A stretch of DNA of 64,000 bases from Biscogniauxia marginata (taxonomy: Eukaryota > Ascomycota > Sordariomycetes > Xylariales > Xylariaceae), in assembly GCA_022695795.1 (NCBI GenBank), contig MU404208.1, positions 1 to 64,000 on the forward strand, given 5' to 3'. Within the stretch, counting starts at the first letter, position 1; the number at the start of each line of letters is the position of its first letter. Under the pieces are notes generated by a model, which saw nothing but the letters and a program-made list of their open reading frames with translations, searched no databases and had not been told where the DNA came from. The position numbers were made by a program, and so were the translations under genes. This document shows, in pieces, positions 48,527 through 60,369 of this stretch.

Positions 48527-48638
48527 ATTATTAACTTATTTTTATTATTAACTTATTTTTATTATTAACTTATTTTTATTATTAACTTATTTTTATTATT
48601 AACTTATTTTTATTATTAACTTATTTTTATTATTAACT
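48527..48638. repeat. 17-bp AT minisatellite running into a 100-N gap
   Basis: Unit ATTATTAACTTATTTTT repeated about 6.5 times, then Ns to 48738. The repeat phase (TATTTTTATTATT) resumes after the gap, so the unresolved part probably lies inside the array. Its true length is unknown, since 100 Ns is a conventional placeholder. Confidence 0.9.
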
Positions 48639-48909
48639 NNNNNNNNNNNNNNNNNNNNNNNNNNNNNNNNNNNNNNNNNNNNNNNNNNNNNNNNNNNNNN
48701 NNNNNNNNNNNNNNNNNNNNNNNNNNNNNNNNNNNNNNTATTTTTATTATTACTTTATTTATAATATTTTAAAATATATTATATTATATAAATTAACAAG
48801 TTATATAAATTAATTAATTAATTTTTAATAATTAAAACTATAAAAATTATGAAAACTAGTTTAATTATTTATATAATTTAATTAAAAAAAGAAAAAAAGA
48901 AAAAAAGAA

Positions 48910-50947
48910 TAATATGTTTTATAAGTAAATAAGCTATATAAACGAGTAAACTAGTTTTTATAATTTTCGTAGTTTTAATTATTAAAAAAATTTACGTAAT
49001 ATTAAAATTAATTTATAAATAATATATTTATTATTATTATTAAAACGTATAAAATTATATTTATATTTTTTAAAAAAGATTAAAATTTATTTATTTTAAA
49101 ACTTAATAATATTAATAAAAATTTAAATAACTTATACGATTAAATATAAATAACATTATTTGAAAATAAATTATTATAAATTAACGATACTTTATAATGT
49201 TTTTTGTATAACATTATAAAAGTGAAATAACGATATATTTATACGATTAATTATAAATTTAAATACTTAAAAATTTACGTTTTATAAAAAAAATAATTAT
49301 TTAACGTATTATTAATTTAAATAAATAAATAAAAATTTCGTTTAAGTTATATTATTATAATAATAAATCTCTTATTATATAAACACGATATAAAGCGCGT
49401 TAAAAAATTAAAATTTTAATTTTATATAGCGATAAAAATTATTATAAACGCGTTTAAATAAACGAATTAATTATTAAAAAGTTTTATATAAAGATTTAAA
49501 TATATATTAAAAATAATTTAAATTAATATATAAAACGATTATAAAATATAAAATTTTAAAAGATATATATATATAATTTTAATAAAATAAGGTTTATATT
49601 TAAAAAAAATTATTTAAATTAATATAATAATAATAAATATAAAACGATATAAACGACTTTAATAAGTTTAATAAAAATTAAAAAAAATTATAATTATTTA
49701 AATTAATAATATTAATAATTTTATTATATTATTATTTATTATATTAATTAAAAAAATATTTAATTTTATAATATTATAATAATTTATTATTATTAAAAAA
49801 TAAAAAATAATAATTAAATAATAATTAAATAATAATTAAATAATAATTAAATAATAAATAAGTTTAATATAAAGTTTTAAATACTTATTAATTTTAAATA
49901 ATTATAAAAATATTATAAAAAACTTAATATTATTACATTTTATATATTTAATTATTTATTATATAAATTATAACTTTTTGATTTTATATATTTTAATGTT
50001 TTAAAGAAAATATATAATAATTATTTAAGGAACTTAATAAAGCGTTATTATTATTACGTTATAATAAAAGATTTTTTAATTAGCTTTATAAAAATATTTA
50101 TTATTATAATAATTATTTTAAATATATAAATTAAGTTTTACGTAATTAAATTAGTTTTTTTTAATTTTAAAAAGGTTATTATTATATTATTTTTTATATA
50201 AAAGTATATATATCTTTTTTTAATCTCGATATAAATTAAGTATTTTAAAAAGCTAAAACATTTATAATAATTTACAAGGTATTATTATAATTTAATTTTA
50301 TTATAAATAAAATTAAAAAGTATTAAATTTTTTATAAATATTATAAATATTTATAATTAATTTATAAAAATTACTTTATTATTAATATATAAAGTGATTT
50401 TATTACGAAATAAAATTATATTTTTAATAAGCGACGTAAAATTAAAAATAAATAATTATAAAAAAATTTAATATAAAAAATAGTTTTATAAGTTAAAAAG
50501 GATAATATTACGATTAATAATAAAAAAGAAAAATCTTAAAAAAGTAATAATTAAATAAAGACGATATAATATATATAGTTAAATTAATTATAATACGCGT
50601 ATTTATATAATAAATAAAAATACGTTTAATAATATAACAAATAAAGATATAATTAATAGTATTTATATAATAAATAAAAAATATTTAATAATTTTAATTT
50701 TAAGGGGTTTTAACTTAAAAAATATAATATATTAATCGATTTAAATTATATGTTAAAAAACCGAATATTTAATATAAAAAAGGTATTTAGTTTTTAAAGC
50801 GTAAAATTAAAAAAGATAATTTAAATAATAATAATAATTATTAATTAATTTTAATATCGCGTAAATATTTTTTAATGATTAAAATTATAAAAATTGTAAA
50901 AACTAGCTTATTTATTTATATAGCTTATTTGCTTATAAGACACGTTA
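48910..50947. mobile_element. ~2-kb element with long terminal inverted repeats, copy B
   Basis: Left end TAATATGTTTTATAAG, right end CTTATAAGACACGTTA. The inverted arms continue through AACTAGTTTTTATAATTTT / AAAAATTGTAAAAACTAG and TTTACGTAATATTAAAATTA / TAATATCGCGTAAATA. Interior motifs (for example the ATTAAATAATAATTAAATA run near 49810-49860) align with copies A (24427) and C (57460). Confidence 0.7.
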
Positions 50948-51120
50948 TATAATAATTAACTTTAATAATTAATTTTTATATATAAATTTTATAAATATTA
51001 TTTTATAAATTTAAATATTTATTTAAAACGTAGCTTTTAATATTATCCTCGTTTTAAACCTGCTTTTATATTATAAACGGAGTTTTATTATTAAAGGGTA
51101 ACATAATTAAAGAATGTAAC

Positions 51121-51464
51121 TAACTTAAGTATCATAGATATACTTGGCTTGAACGAAGTTGGCCCTTTTATACTTCTTGAGAAACTTGATGAAACACTCG
51201 TGCATAGGTATCAACTTAGATTTCCCGCTAACCTGAGGATGTATGTTGATACAGTAAATAAAGGTTTCGTATTCCCGGTATAATAATGAGAACTGGCCCT
51301 CTCAGGTCTGCATATCGCGCGGGTTCACAAAACCGTGTGACCCGTTTGCCCAAGAGCTGAATTTAAAGGTGCTATAAAACCCATAGAAGTTAAATATATC
51401 TTGTCCACCACAAGCTCGCAATAGTGTGCCAGTTGAATAGTGACTAACGCTAGTTATCGACCTC
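51121..51464. other. Island boundary, no gene recognised
   Basis: Transition from AT island to normal composition. No open frame of note. It probably contained the 3' flank of the decayed gene at 51465-52361. Confidence 0.45.
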
Positions 51465-52361
51465 TTAATTCACTGGTATCTCGACAACCTTGGTCACTCT
51501 TTGCTTCTTCATGGGAACTATCCATGTCTCTGGGTCCTGATTATAGTTTGTATGGACTACTGGGTCGTCCATATCTGCGGCATAATAGGGCTGGGAGTCG
51601 TGGTGCATGAGTGAATGGTCATCGTCGATGCCGAAATCCTTAACGAGCTGCATGCTCACGAGTCAGACGTCCCAGTAGGGCGCTGCCCAACCTTTCGAGT
51701 GTCTCCTTGTAAATTCCTTATATATTTCAATTGACTTGGCCATGACTCTTCTTTCTTGCTCCCCGTAAGGAATGAGACGTTCTCGTGAGTATAACCATGC
51801 AAGCCGATACGAAAGAATCAGGCGACGACCAGGATGATGAATATTTTTGAGCAGTTGAAAGCTCTTACATTTCGTGTCTGGTATCTCGTACCTAGGCAAG
51901 TTGATCTGGAGATGAGATAATTAAGTGACTAGGTAGGTGTGAAGAACGTAGTCTTGATATTGTGCTACTCGAAGAACTTGAGCAATCGGTCTAGGCCAAC
52001 ATTCAAGCGCCCTTTTGACCATATCGAAAAGGGACGGAGATAAAACGTGACCTGAAAGTGGCTCTAACAATTTCTCGATGGTGTTACTATGTACTTATAC
52101 GACTCGGTAAAATGTGAACTTCGTGAGGACCGCATCTTGAGCGTACGCTTGCCTGGTATCTACGAGACATCAGGCTCTTTACTCCTCTAGGAACGAATAT
52201 ACGCATACCTGGCGGTCTCCGCAGATACTTGCCGAAGTGGTGAAGTATCATATGGACTGATTATATAAGGGAAATTCGGGATAGACTGGGCAATCCACAA
52301 CCAACATTGATTGGAGGCTGGATTCATGATGACGTTCGTGGAATGCGACGCTGGCCAACAT
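51465..52361 (-). pseudogene. Unrecognised decayed gene next to an AT island
   Basis: Minus-strand frame 51899-51465 is open except for a single TGA at 51663-51665, between GWAAPYWDV and LVSMQLVKDFG. A CGA or TGG changed by a transition would explain it. Readable parts are RRLILSYRLAWLYSRERLIP, QERRVMAKSIEIYKEFTRRH and ETWIVPMKKQRVTKVVEIP. It is preceded by an acceptor-like TTGCCTAG. An upstream segment from an ATG at 52361 to a GTATGC donor at 52208 contains ESSLQSMLVVDCPVYPEFPL, and is itself broken by a TGA. I do not recognise the family. The intervening 300 bp could hold another exon. Confidence 0.4.
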
Positions 52362-52513
52362 TGAAAATCCTTATATATGACCTGTCTGTCGAGGACTTAA
52401 CCCGCGGGACACCAGTGCTTAGCTGCACTATTTAACCACTAACTATCTTATAGGCAGTTGCATGGGTTTCTTAATATATAGACATTCGAGGCCACTGCTG
52501 CTTTGGCTTACCC

Positions 52514-53650
52514 TCAGAAAGCTAGTATCACCTGCTCCCTAAATTCCGTAGGCCTCCCAAACGTAACCTGGGCAGTCTTATTTGTTAGATCCATCACGAT
52601 ATTGAAAAGAGTCTGGACAGTGGATTTTCCTTCCTGCCCTCTGTTTATCGACACTGGATAGCCTTGCGTGTCCTTGAAAACATTAAAGATAGCCTCGAGA
52701 CTAGGTTCGGACATATCGGCCGTCAGCTCTCGAATCCGCGCCAACCGCGCTGGAGAGTCTTCTAGCCAAGGGGGCTCGTTGACGTCAGACTTGTCGAGGA
52801 TAAGGTGGTTTGAATGGCAAACACGCTGCTTATCATCCATCGTGACCTCCTTTACCCAGATGCTCGTGCACTCGAGACCAGTTGAACCAGTTGCATCGCC
52901 AATGAGGATATGACCACTCCCGGCGACCCCCTCAGACTTGATGGTTTGGACTGCGGCCTCTCGCGCCTCGGATTCTAGGACTTTTCGAAGAGCAAAGTGG
53001 ATGGGCAACTTTAATGGATCTACCCCAGAGCACTTAATGGCATTCAGACAGCATCCTACGCCTTTCGAGTTGAGGCCGATCTTTCCAATGATGCCGGCTT
53101 CCGTGACCATGGAGAAATCGGGAAAGCCCGTCCCCGGTTGCGATACATGGCATACCAAGAGATTCTGGCCTTGATCAACCATCCAGTCCCAATTTTGGCA
53201 TAGAAAGGAGCCCTTTGCTGTTAGCCAGCCGAGACTCGTACACCCATCGCTAGGTACATCAGAAGCCCTCGTCGAAGAATTTAGGGTTGAGAAAAGACCA
53301 AACGTTATCTCTGTACGGACGTTGAGCGCCAAAATATCTAGAAAAGGTAGATCTGCTCCCTTGGCGATGCCCCTGATCTCCTCGAGATAACGCGGCGCTA
53401 TCTTCTCTAGAGGCCCGACGTATCGCGAGGCTTCTTGCACCACGTCGGGCCAGCTCATCGAACAGGACTTCTGGAATAGCTGCCCGTAGAAACTGATAGA
53501 TGCATGAATTTTCTCCTTTGCCAACACGCCATGTGTCACCCCTATCTATGGGCTTCTTAGTGAGTGACATGCTCTATTTCGATATAAATTGGTTATCGGC
53601 TCTAAGAGTCTCACCTCGTAAGGAGTGCCTTCACATCTGATCTCGAGCAT
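52514..53650 (-). CDS. Acyl-CoA:6-aminopenicillanic acid acyltransferase-like enzyme (peptidase C45 family)
   Basis: N-terminal-nucleophile hydrolase/acyltransferase related to fungal AAT (penDE/aatA) and its paralogues. A 36-bp first exon (53650-53615, MLEIRCEGTPYE) is joined across a 69-bp intron (GTGAGA donor, TCACTAAG branch, CCCATAG acceptor) to 53545-52514. This gives 355 aa, close to the 357 of the Penicillium enzyme. The junction rebuilds the family's EGTPYEIGVTHG motif. Residues ALNVRTEITFG and DGCTSLG follow. Cys114 in DGCTS aligns with the autoprocessing nucleophile, and FLCQNWDW with the conserved QNWDW. The C-terminal TLFNIVMDL...FGRPTE is also typical. The protein ends VILAF and lacks the peroxisomal C-terminal tripeptide of penicillin-pathway AAT. 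No ACV synthetase or isopenicillin N synthase is in the window, so a penicillin role is not implied. Confidence 0.9.
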
Positions 53651-54936
53651 ATTTGAAGATAAGGCCAATTACACTCTGCCCAGACGACAAACAATATGTC
53701 GGAGCCCCTGATGAATTGAGTTGAAGATCTGTTTTATCTTTCGACACCGAAGTAGTAGATTGTTATTCCGCTCCGCAGGTATTCTCCGCTTCGGCAGATT
53801 CACTCCGCACGACGGCGAGCTTCGGCTACAGTGCGAATTCGAACCTACCTAGATACATAATACATATCGAGATGTGACTTTCGGTGCTGACCACTTACCT
53901 GGCGGCTAAAGTAGTGTATAATAATATGACGAGGGTGTGTCCGTACGTCAAGCACGTCATTCTGAGCCCTTGTTAGACCGCCTTGGAATCTCGTGTGTAC
54001 AGTATGCCTGTATTGGACAGGGAGGCTAGCACACGTGCCGTCTAGCCAAGTGCATGTTGATTCTTTGACCAAATCATGCCCCCCCTTCCCCAAATGAAAA
54101 ACTAACGGGCTGTAACCTGTAGCAGACTTGCCTTACATAAGGTGGTTGGAAGGGCACTTGTCTGGAAGGGAGAGGGGGTCGGTGGGTTGGGGAAACAGGG
54201 GGGGAGGGGGGACCCTGAATGAACTAGTGTATGGTTTAGGTACCTCCGAGTTACCTGTCGGTTCGGCAAGCCTCTCCACACCCTTCCTCTCCATCCTTCC
54301 CATCCGCAATCTGTCTGCGAAACCTGTCTGCGAAACCTGTCTGCGAAACCTGTCTGCGAAACCTGTCTGCGAAACCTGTCTGCGAAACCTGTCTGCGAAA
54401 CCTGTGACGTTCGCAATTTCTGAACCAAAGATCCACAACAACAACTGCCGCCAAGATGTCGGAGACCTGTCGCGAGGACGTATCCAAGAGCTTAAGCTCT
54501 GGCACGCCGAGAAAGACTATTGTCAATTTGGGCGAGTGCGAATGCAAAGTGCAACACCGCCACCCCCGGCTGACGACCTGCGAGCTGAGATGAGAGAGGC
54601 TGGGCAGGTATCTGACCTCATAGACTCGGGGAGGCATCCTCGGTGAGCTCCATTCAGCCCGGCCACTAGGTACTTTATTACTTATGTATGTGCGGTGCTA
54701 CGTCGTACATACATGGACAACATCATAGAAGTCTGTCTACCTATTGTCACGCGTCGCCTTCCAACATCGTAGCTGCGACACCCGTGGACATCTATTTCCG
54801 CCCTATAGTCTTTGTATCTACCGTCACACGACGACATCACAGCCTTACAGCCCTGCAACTCGATCACGGCGATTAATCCTACCTAGAACTCTGTATCCTC
54901 TATATAGCCTCGGACCAAGCAAACTCGAGGCTCAAC
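53651..54936. other. Divergent intergenic between AAT-like and App1 genes
   Basis: Shared upstream region of two divergent genes. Contains the 13-bp minisatellite at 54311-54401 and several C/G tracts. No gene recognised; open frames here are carried by the repeat. Confidence 0.55.
54311..54401. repeat. 13-bp minisatellite, seven copies
   Basis: Perfect units CTGTCTGCGAAAC at 54311, 54324, 54337, 54350, 54363, 54376 and 54389. Because 13 is not a multiple of three, it is open in several frames and generates spurious repeat-containing reading frames on both strands. Confidence 0.95.
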
Positions 54937-56313
54937 ATGGCAACGCACTACAAGTACAAAGACGCACTCGAGATGCAGACCCGCACGCGAAAAGAGCGCC
55001 GGTTCGACGAGACCGAGCGCGATCTGCCCGATTTCTCCAAGACCCTCTTTCCCGTTACTTCTGTGCTGGGTGCGAAGAATAAGGCCTACGATGTCCTTTC
55101 CTACCTAGGCAAGCGGAATCCTCTGCCGCGCTCGATTTCCGCTCAAGACACTGTCTGGTTGCTTGACAATACTGCGTTCCGCAATGAGAAGACTGGCAAA
55201 TGGGAGGTCGAATTCGTCGCAGCTATGTTTTCGCAACACTCTTCGTGCGCCGTCATTGATGCCGTCAGCTCCATAGCCAAAAAGCTCGACTTGGACGAGA
55301 GCGATCCCACTTACCCGACTATCGAGGAGAGACTCCGACCCTTCTTGCAGGATATCAAGCCCGGGACACAAGTCAAAGTGCTCCATGGAAACACGCTCTT
55401 GAAGCTCGGTCCTGGAGGTAGAAATGGAATTAGTAACGATATCAAGAAGCTTCCGGACAGCGACGGTGGCGCACTTCTTGTTCCTTCCTTTGCCGAAGTC
55501 CCCAGCGGTGCTGACGGCATACTTGAGATGAAAACCTTCTATGCCGAGCCTGAGGGCTGGGGGGTTATATCTGGTAAGCACTGGTTTTATGCGGTAGAAT
55601 GCGATAAGTCAAACGGTGACTAATTTGAGACAGATATCGACGATACTATCAAGATCACTCAAACAAGTGATCCCATCGGCATCCTGCGGACGACTTTTGT
55701 TGATACTCCGCAAGTGTGCCCTGGGATGCCCGAGCTTTACAGATATATCCAGTCGGTGATCCAGGATAAATCGCCGTGGTTCTATCTTTCCGCGTCTCCG
55801 TATAACCTATACCCATTCCTACGCGAATTTCGCCAACAGAACTATCCCCATGGTACCGTCATCCTACGTGATTCGAGCTGGATGAGCCTCCCGGGACTCT
55901 TGACGACTCTGACGCTCGGGACGGAAGATTATAAGGTAGACCGGATGGAGAAGATTTATTCCTGGCTTCCTAAGCGAAAGATGATATGTATTGGTGACTC
56001 GACACAGTCGGACCCCGAGGCGTATGGCGAGATGTAAGTCCTCGCTTTCATTTAGCATCTTTGTAGAAGGATTCATCGTCAAAGAACACAATGCTGATCA
56101 ACCATTTCTTCTAGTTACCGATCATACCCTGGCTGGGTCAAACTTATATTGATCCGCAAAGTGGAGGACATAGCGGCCATTGGGATCGAATCGAAGAACG
56201 AGCCTGAACGGTTTGAGAAAGCATTCAAAGATGTGCCTCAAGATGTATGGCATGTGTTCACAGATCCGGCGGAGTGCAACAAGATCGTCCAGGAGGCTGT
56301 TTCGAAGTCTTAA
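54937..56313 (+). CDS. app1: App1-like phosphatidate phosphatase (DUF2183)
   Basis: HAD-type Mg2+-dependent phosphatidate phosphatase related to yeast App1, which acts at cortical actin patches and endocytic membranes. Three exons, 54937-55573, 55634-56033 and 56115-56313, with introns of 60 bp (GTAAGC, branch TGACTAAT) and 81 bp (GTAAGT), 411 aa. The first junction creates the catalytic DIDDTIK motif (Asp213, Asp215, Thr217). Later family features include PWFYLSASPYNLYPFLREF, the Lys-containing YSWLPKRKMICIGDSTQSDP (GDST loop, HAD motif III/IV) and IYRSYPGW. The N-terminal half is the accessory domain preceding the phosphatase core. It lacks the long actin-binding tail of yeast App1, so orthology rather than just family membership is uncertain. 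Confidence 0.9.
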
Positions 56314-56869
56314 TTGTGGTTGACTCTGTTGGAAGGGGGCGCTGTATTTTTTTTGTTTACTTTGCTTCCCCCCCTTTGCCTTCTCGCTCTCATTTTCAGC
56401 CTTGGATTGATACCCCTTTTGTAGTATGGTATTCCCGTAGATAGGACGGACTACTTGACCTTTCACGGCCTCTCCGTACACATACGCGATCCTACCCTCT
56501 ACGGGGACTGTGACTGTACTTATGAGTAGTAGTGCTTGCGATAGGTATTAGAAAGGCACTTGGGAATGTAAGGGACCTGCAAGGGATGTGACGGACATGA
56601 CGTCATACGATCTCTCTGATGTACCTCCTAGTTGTGCCCCGCATTGGATGGCATACATACATATGTAGGTATGTACCTAACCTACATGATGTAGCATATT
56701 CCAGTAGGTACCCTCCCCGGGTATATTCTATGGGAGATACCCATTAATCGGGTGTAACTCTTCCCTCTACCATAGCGCGCGGGGGGGGGGAGGGGGGTGT
56801 TGTAACAAGGTCACAGCAAGCAATTCGGCCCCGTGAAATGCATTTAGTCGAACATTGTCTCGCAAGTAT
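56314..56869. other. Intergenic, 3' flank of app1
   Basis: Contains T and C tracts (56345-56375), TATG/TACC short repeats (56650-56700) and a G tract near 56782-56798. No gene recognised. Confidence 0.55.
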
Positions 56870-59063
56870 TACTTACTAGCAAATTACATACAAAAAATAC
56901 AAAAATGACAAGCTCGTATCCAAATTGAGTCATGAAAACTAATACACAACCACGTTTTAAAATGAAAATGAAAATGAAATCAAAATTAATAAGGAATCAA
57001 GCCACAAAAATGATTTTAACCTATAAAAATAATTATAATAAGCTAGTAATAAGCATATTACTAAGAGGAATTTAAAGAAAAAAAAGAAGAAAAAGAGTTT
57101 AAATTATAATTACGAAGGTTAAACTTGAAACCTTTAAATATATATAAGAAATATATTTTATAGTTTTAGTTTTTAACTTTTCACTTATAATTAGTTAAAT
57201 TATTAAGCTATTACGTTAATATTAAGAAAACTTTCTTTTTTTTTAAAATATAAGGTTTATTTAAAAGTTAAAAAGATTAAAAAGACTTATTACCTTTTTT
57301 TTATTTAATATAATTTTAAGTTTAAAATACTTTTTAATATTAAATTAATCTTAATATTAAAATATATTATAATTACTCTTTTTATAATAATAATTAATAT
57401 AAAACTTGAAATAATTTTAATAAAAAACGATTAATATATTAATTAAAATATATTTATTATAACGTGTTTTATAAACGAGTAAGTTATATAAGCAAATAAG
57501 TTAGTTTTTATAATTTTCGTAATTTTAATTATTAAAAAATATTTACGTAATATTAAAATTAATTAATAATTATTATTATTTAAATTGTTTTTTTAATTTT
57601 ACGTTTTAAAAATTAAATACTTTTTTATATTAAATGTTTAGTTTTTTAACGTGTAATTTAAATTAATTAATTTATAAATAATACATTTATTATTATTATT
57701 AAAACACGTAAAATTATATTTAATAATATTAATAAAAACTTAAATAAGTTATTATAAATTAATAATACTTTATAATGTTTTTATATAATATTATAAAAAC
57801 GAAATAATAATATATTTATATAATTAATTATAAAACTAAATATTTAAAATTTTATATTTTATAAAAAAATAATTATTTAACATATTATTAATTGAAATAT
57901 TTAATTATTTTTTTCGTTTAAATTATATTATCGTAATAATAAACTTTTTATTATATAAACGCGACGCGAAGTAAATTAAAAAAAATTAAACCTTTAATTT
58001 TATATGGCGATAAAAATAATTATAAATATATTTAAATAAATAAATCGTTTATTAAAAAGCTTTATACGAAAATTTAAATATATATTAAAAATAATTATAA
58101 AATATAAAACGATATAAACGACTTTAATAAGTTTAATAAAAATTAAAAATAAGTTATAATTTTATAATATCGCGATAATTTATTATTATTATAAAGTAAA
58201 ATTATAATAATAAATAATAATTAAATAATAATTAAACTTAATATAAAATTTATAAAACATTTTAATTTTTATATTAAAAATCGAATACGAAGTTTTAAAC
58301 GTTTATTAATTTTAAATAATTATAAAAATAATAATTTTATAAAATTTAAAAAATATTATAAAAAACTTAATATTATTACATTTTATATATTTTAATGTTT
58401 TAAAGAAAATATATAATAATTATTTAAGGAACTTAATAAAGCGTTATTATTATTACGTTATAAAAAAGACTTTTTAATTAACTTTATAAACATATTTATT
58501 ATTATAATTATTATTTTAAATATATAAATTAAGTTTCGTATAATTTTTTTAATTTTTAAAAAGTTATTATTATTTTATTTTATTATAAATAAAATTAAAA
58601 ATATTTAATATAAAAAATAATATTATAATTAATAATAATAATAAAAGATTTTTAAAAAAGTAATAATTAAACGAAAACGATATAATATATATAATTAAAT
58701 TAATTATAATATATATATTTATATAATAAATAAAAATATAATAAATAAAAAGGTATTTAATAATTTAAATTTCGAAAAATTATAATTAATTTTATTTATT
58801 ATTAATTCTTTATTTTAATTTTAAAAAGCTTTAACTTAAAAAATATAATAAATTAATTAATTTAAATTACACGTTAAAACCTCGAATATTTAATATAAAA
58901 AGTATTTAATTTTTAAAACGTAAAACTAAAAAAGACGATTTAAATAATAATAATTATTAATTAATTTTAATACCACGTAAATATTTTTTAATAATTAAAA
59001 CTATAAAAGTTATAAAAACTAGCTTACTCGCTTGTGTGGCCCACTTGTTTATAAGACACGTCA
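56870..59063. repeat. AT-rich RIP-degraded island 5
   Basis: A/T-dominated sequence consisting mainly of TIR-element copy C (57460-59063), preceded by about 600 bp of further degraded sequence. The right edge coincides exactly with the end of the element, 142 bp before the GST start codon. Confidence 0.85.
57460..59063. mobile_element. TIR element, copy C (internally shortened, 1.6 kb)
   Basis: Left end TAACGTGTTTTATAAACG, right end TTTATAAGACACGTCA. Inverted arms extend beyond 200 bp, through TTTTACGTTTTAAAAATTAA, TAACGTGTAATTTAAATTAA and their complements near 58850-58930. About 430 bp shorter than copy B, missing part of the interior. It abuts normal-composition DNA. Confidence 0.7.
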
Positions 59064-59205
59064 ATGGTTTTTAAAGGTTAAAATATATTTGAAAGTTAAT
59101 TAGCTTGCTGTGATTCATACTATACTAGATAACCTTGCTGTGACCCTGTTACAATACCCCCCCTGCGCGGTAAGGTAGGTACTTACCTAGTCTGCTATTT
59201 TCCTC

Positions 59206-60369
59206 ATGTTGATTTGTAGAGCCTGGCCTTCTCCATCCAACCTCAGGCTTCTCATATCACCCACGAGATCGATTGGCTTTACCGGACCTCTCCGATCCCA
59301 ACATCTCGCTAAGACCAATCGGTCTTCCTTCTCCACTGCCATGTCCGCCCCGAAGCGTCACAAATCCTCCAAAGATGTTCCTTACGAGCTCATCTACTGG
59401 CCCGACATCCCCGGCCGGGGCGAGCACATCCGCCTCGCCCTCGAGGAAGCTGGTGCCACATACACGGATACGGCGCAAGTGGAGAACGGCGTCGACAGCG
59501 TCCTCGCCCAAATTGCCGATACTAACACCGGCGATGACGCGAACCCGCCCCCGCTGGCACCCCCGATCCTGCGCCACGGAGACCTACTCATAAGCCAGAC
59601 ACCCAACATCTTGCTCTACCTCGGTCCACGCCTGGGCCTCGTCCCGGACGCCGATGAGGACTCGGATGCTATCTACCGCATCAATGCGCTGGTCCTGACA
59701 GCCCTCGACGGCCTGAGCGACGAGGTGCACAATTGTCACCACCCCATTGCCTCGGGGCTATACTACGAGGACCAGAAGGAGGAAAGCCTGCGAAAGAGCA
59801 AGGATTTTGTCCAGAACCGACTGCCTAAGTTCTTGGGCTACTTTGAGCGTGTTCTGCAGGGCAAGGCGAGCGGCGACGGGCCGTGGCTCTACGGGGGGCG
59901 GTTGACCTACGCTGACCTAGTTTTGTTCCAGGTATGTTAATCCAAACTTGCAACCCGCCCCCCCTTCTCTCTCTCTCTTCATATATATCTCTTTATATTG
60001 TGGCCTGGTTGGGAGAACGTAGGGGAAGCCACGATTGGAGGGAAGTCGAGGAAGGCTCTAGACGGAACAATTGGTTGATATTAGTTAAATGGGTTACGAA
60101 TCACTGACCACGATAAATTCACGCAGTGCATCGACGGCACTAAGTTTACATTCCGCAAGGCCATAACCGCCGCCCAGATATCGGGAAAGTACGTACACGT
60201 CTTCAAGCTATACGATATCATCAAGGAGAGGCCCAAGATCAAGGAATACTTAGCCAGCAAGAGGAGGCAGGACTACTCGATGGGCATCTACAGATGGTAT
60301 CCCGAGCTAGATCTCGAAGCTGAAGTCACGGCTCCTGAGGCTTCAGAGGCCACCGGGGGCAAAACTTGA
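59206..60369 (+). CDS. Glutathione S-transferase, possible mitochondrial/cytosolic alternative starts
   Basis: Conjugates or detoxifies electrophiles with glutathione. Exons 59206-59931 and 60127-60369 with a 195-bp intron (GTATGT donor, CGCAG acceptor), giving 322 aa from the first ATG or 277 aa from the ATG at 59341. The region between the starts has Arg and Ser, no acidic residues, and ends RSSFSTA, which looks like a cleavable mitochondrial presequence. The thioredoxin-fold domain starts YELIYWPDIPGRGEHIRLAL and includes LISQTPNILLYLG, where the Gln-Thr-Pro matches the cis-Pro and glutathione-binding region. The helical C-terminal domain runs from about 180 to 305 and includes LTYADLVLFQ. 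The final residues are a hydrophilic tail. Which GST class is not clear. Confidence 0.9.

Larger units (their letters stand above)
48380..51120. repeat. AT-rich RIP-degraded island 4, with assembly gap
   Basis: A/T-dominated sequence beginning about 150 bp upstream of the btn1 start. It contains a tandem repeat cut by 100 Ns (48639-48738) and a full ~2-kb TIR element (48910-50947). Composition returns to normal at about 51120. Confidence 0.9.

Noticed and set aside
52514..53650. Possibility that this is part of a penicillin cluster
   Set aside because: No ACV synthetase or isopenicillin N synthase in the window, and no peroxisomal targeting tripeptide.
54128..54646. Repeat-containing ORFs on both strands over the 13-bp minisatellite
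   Set aside because: 13-bp units leave several frames open at once; no family, signal peptide or splice support.
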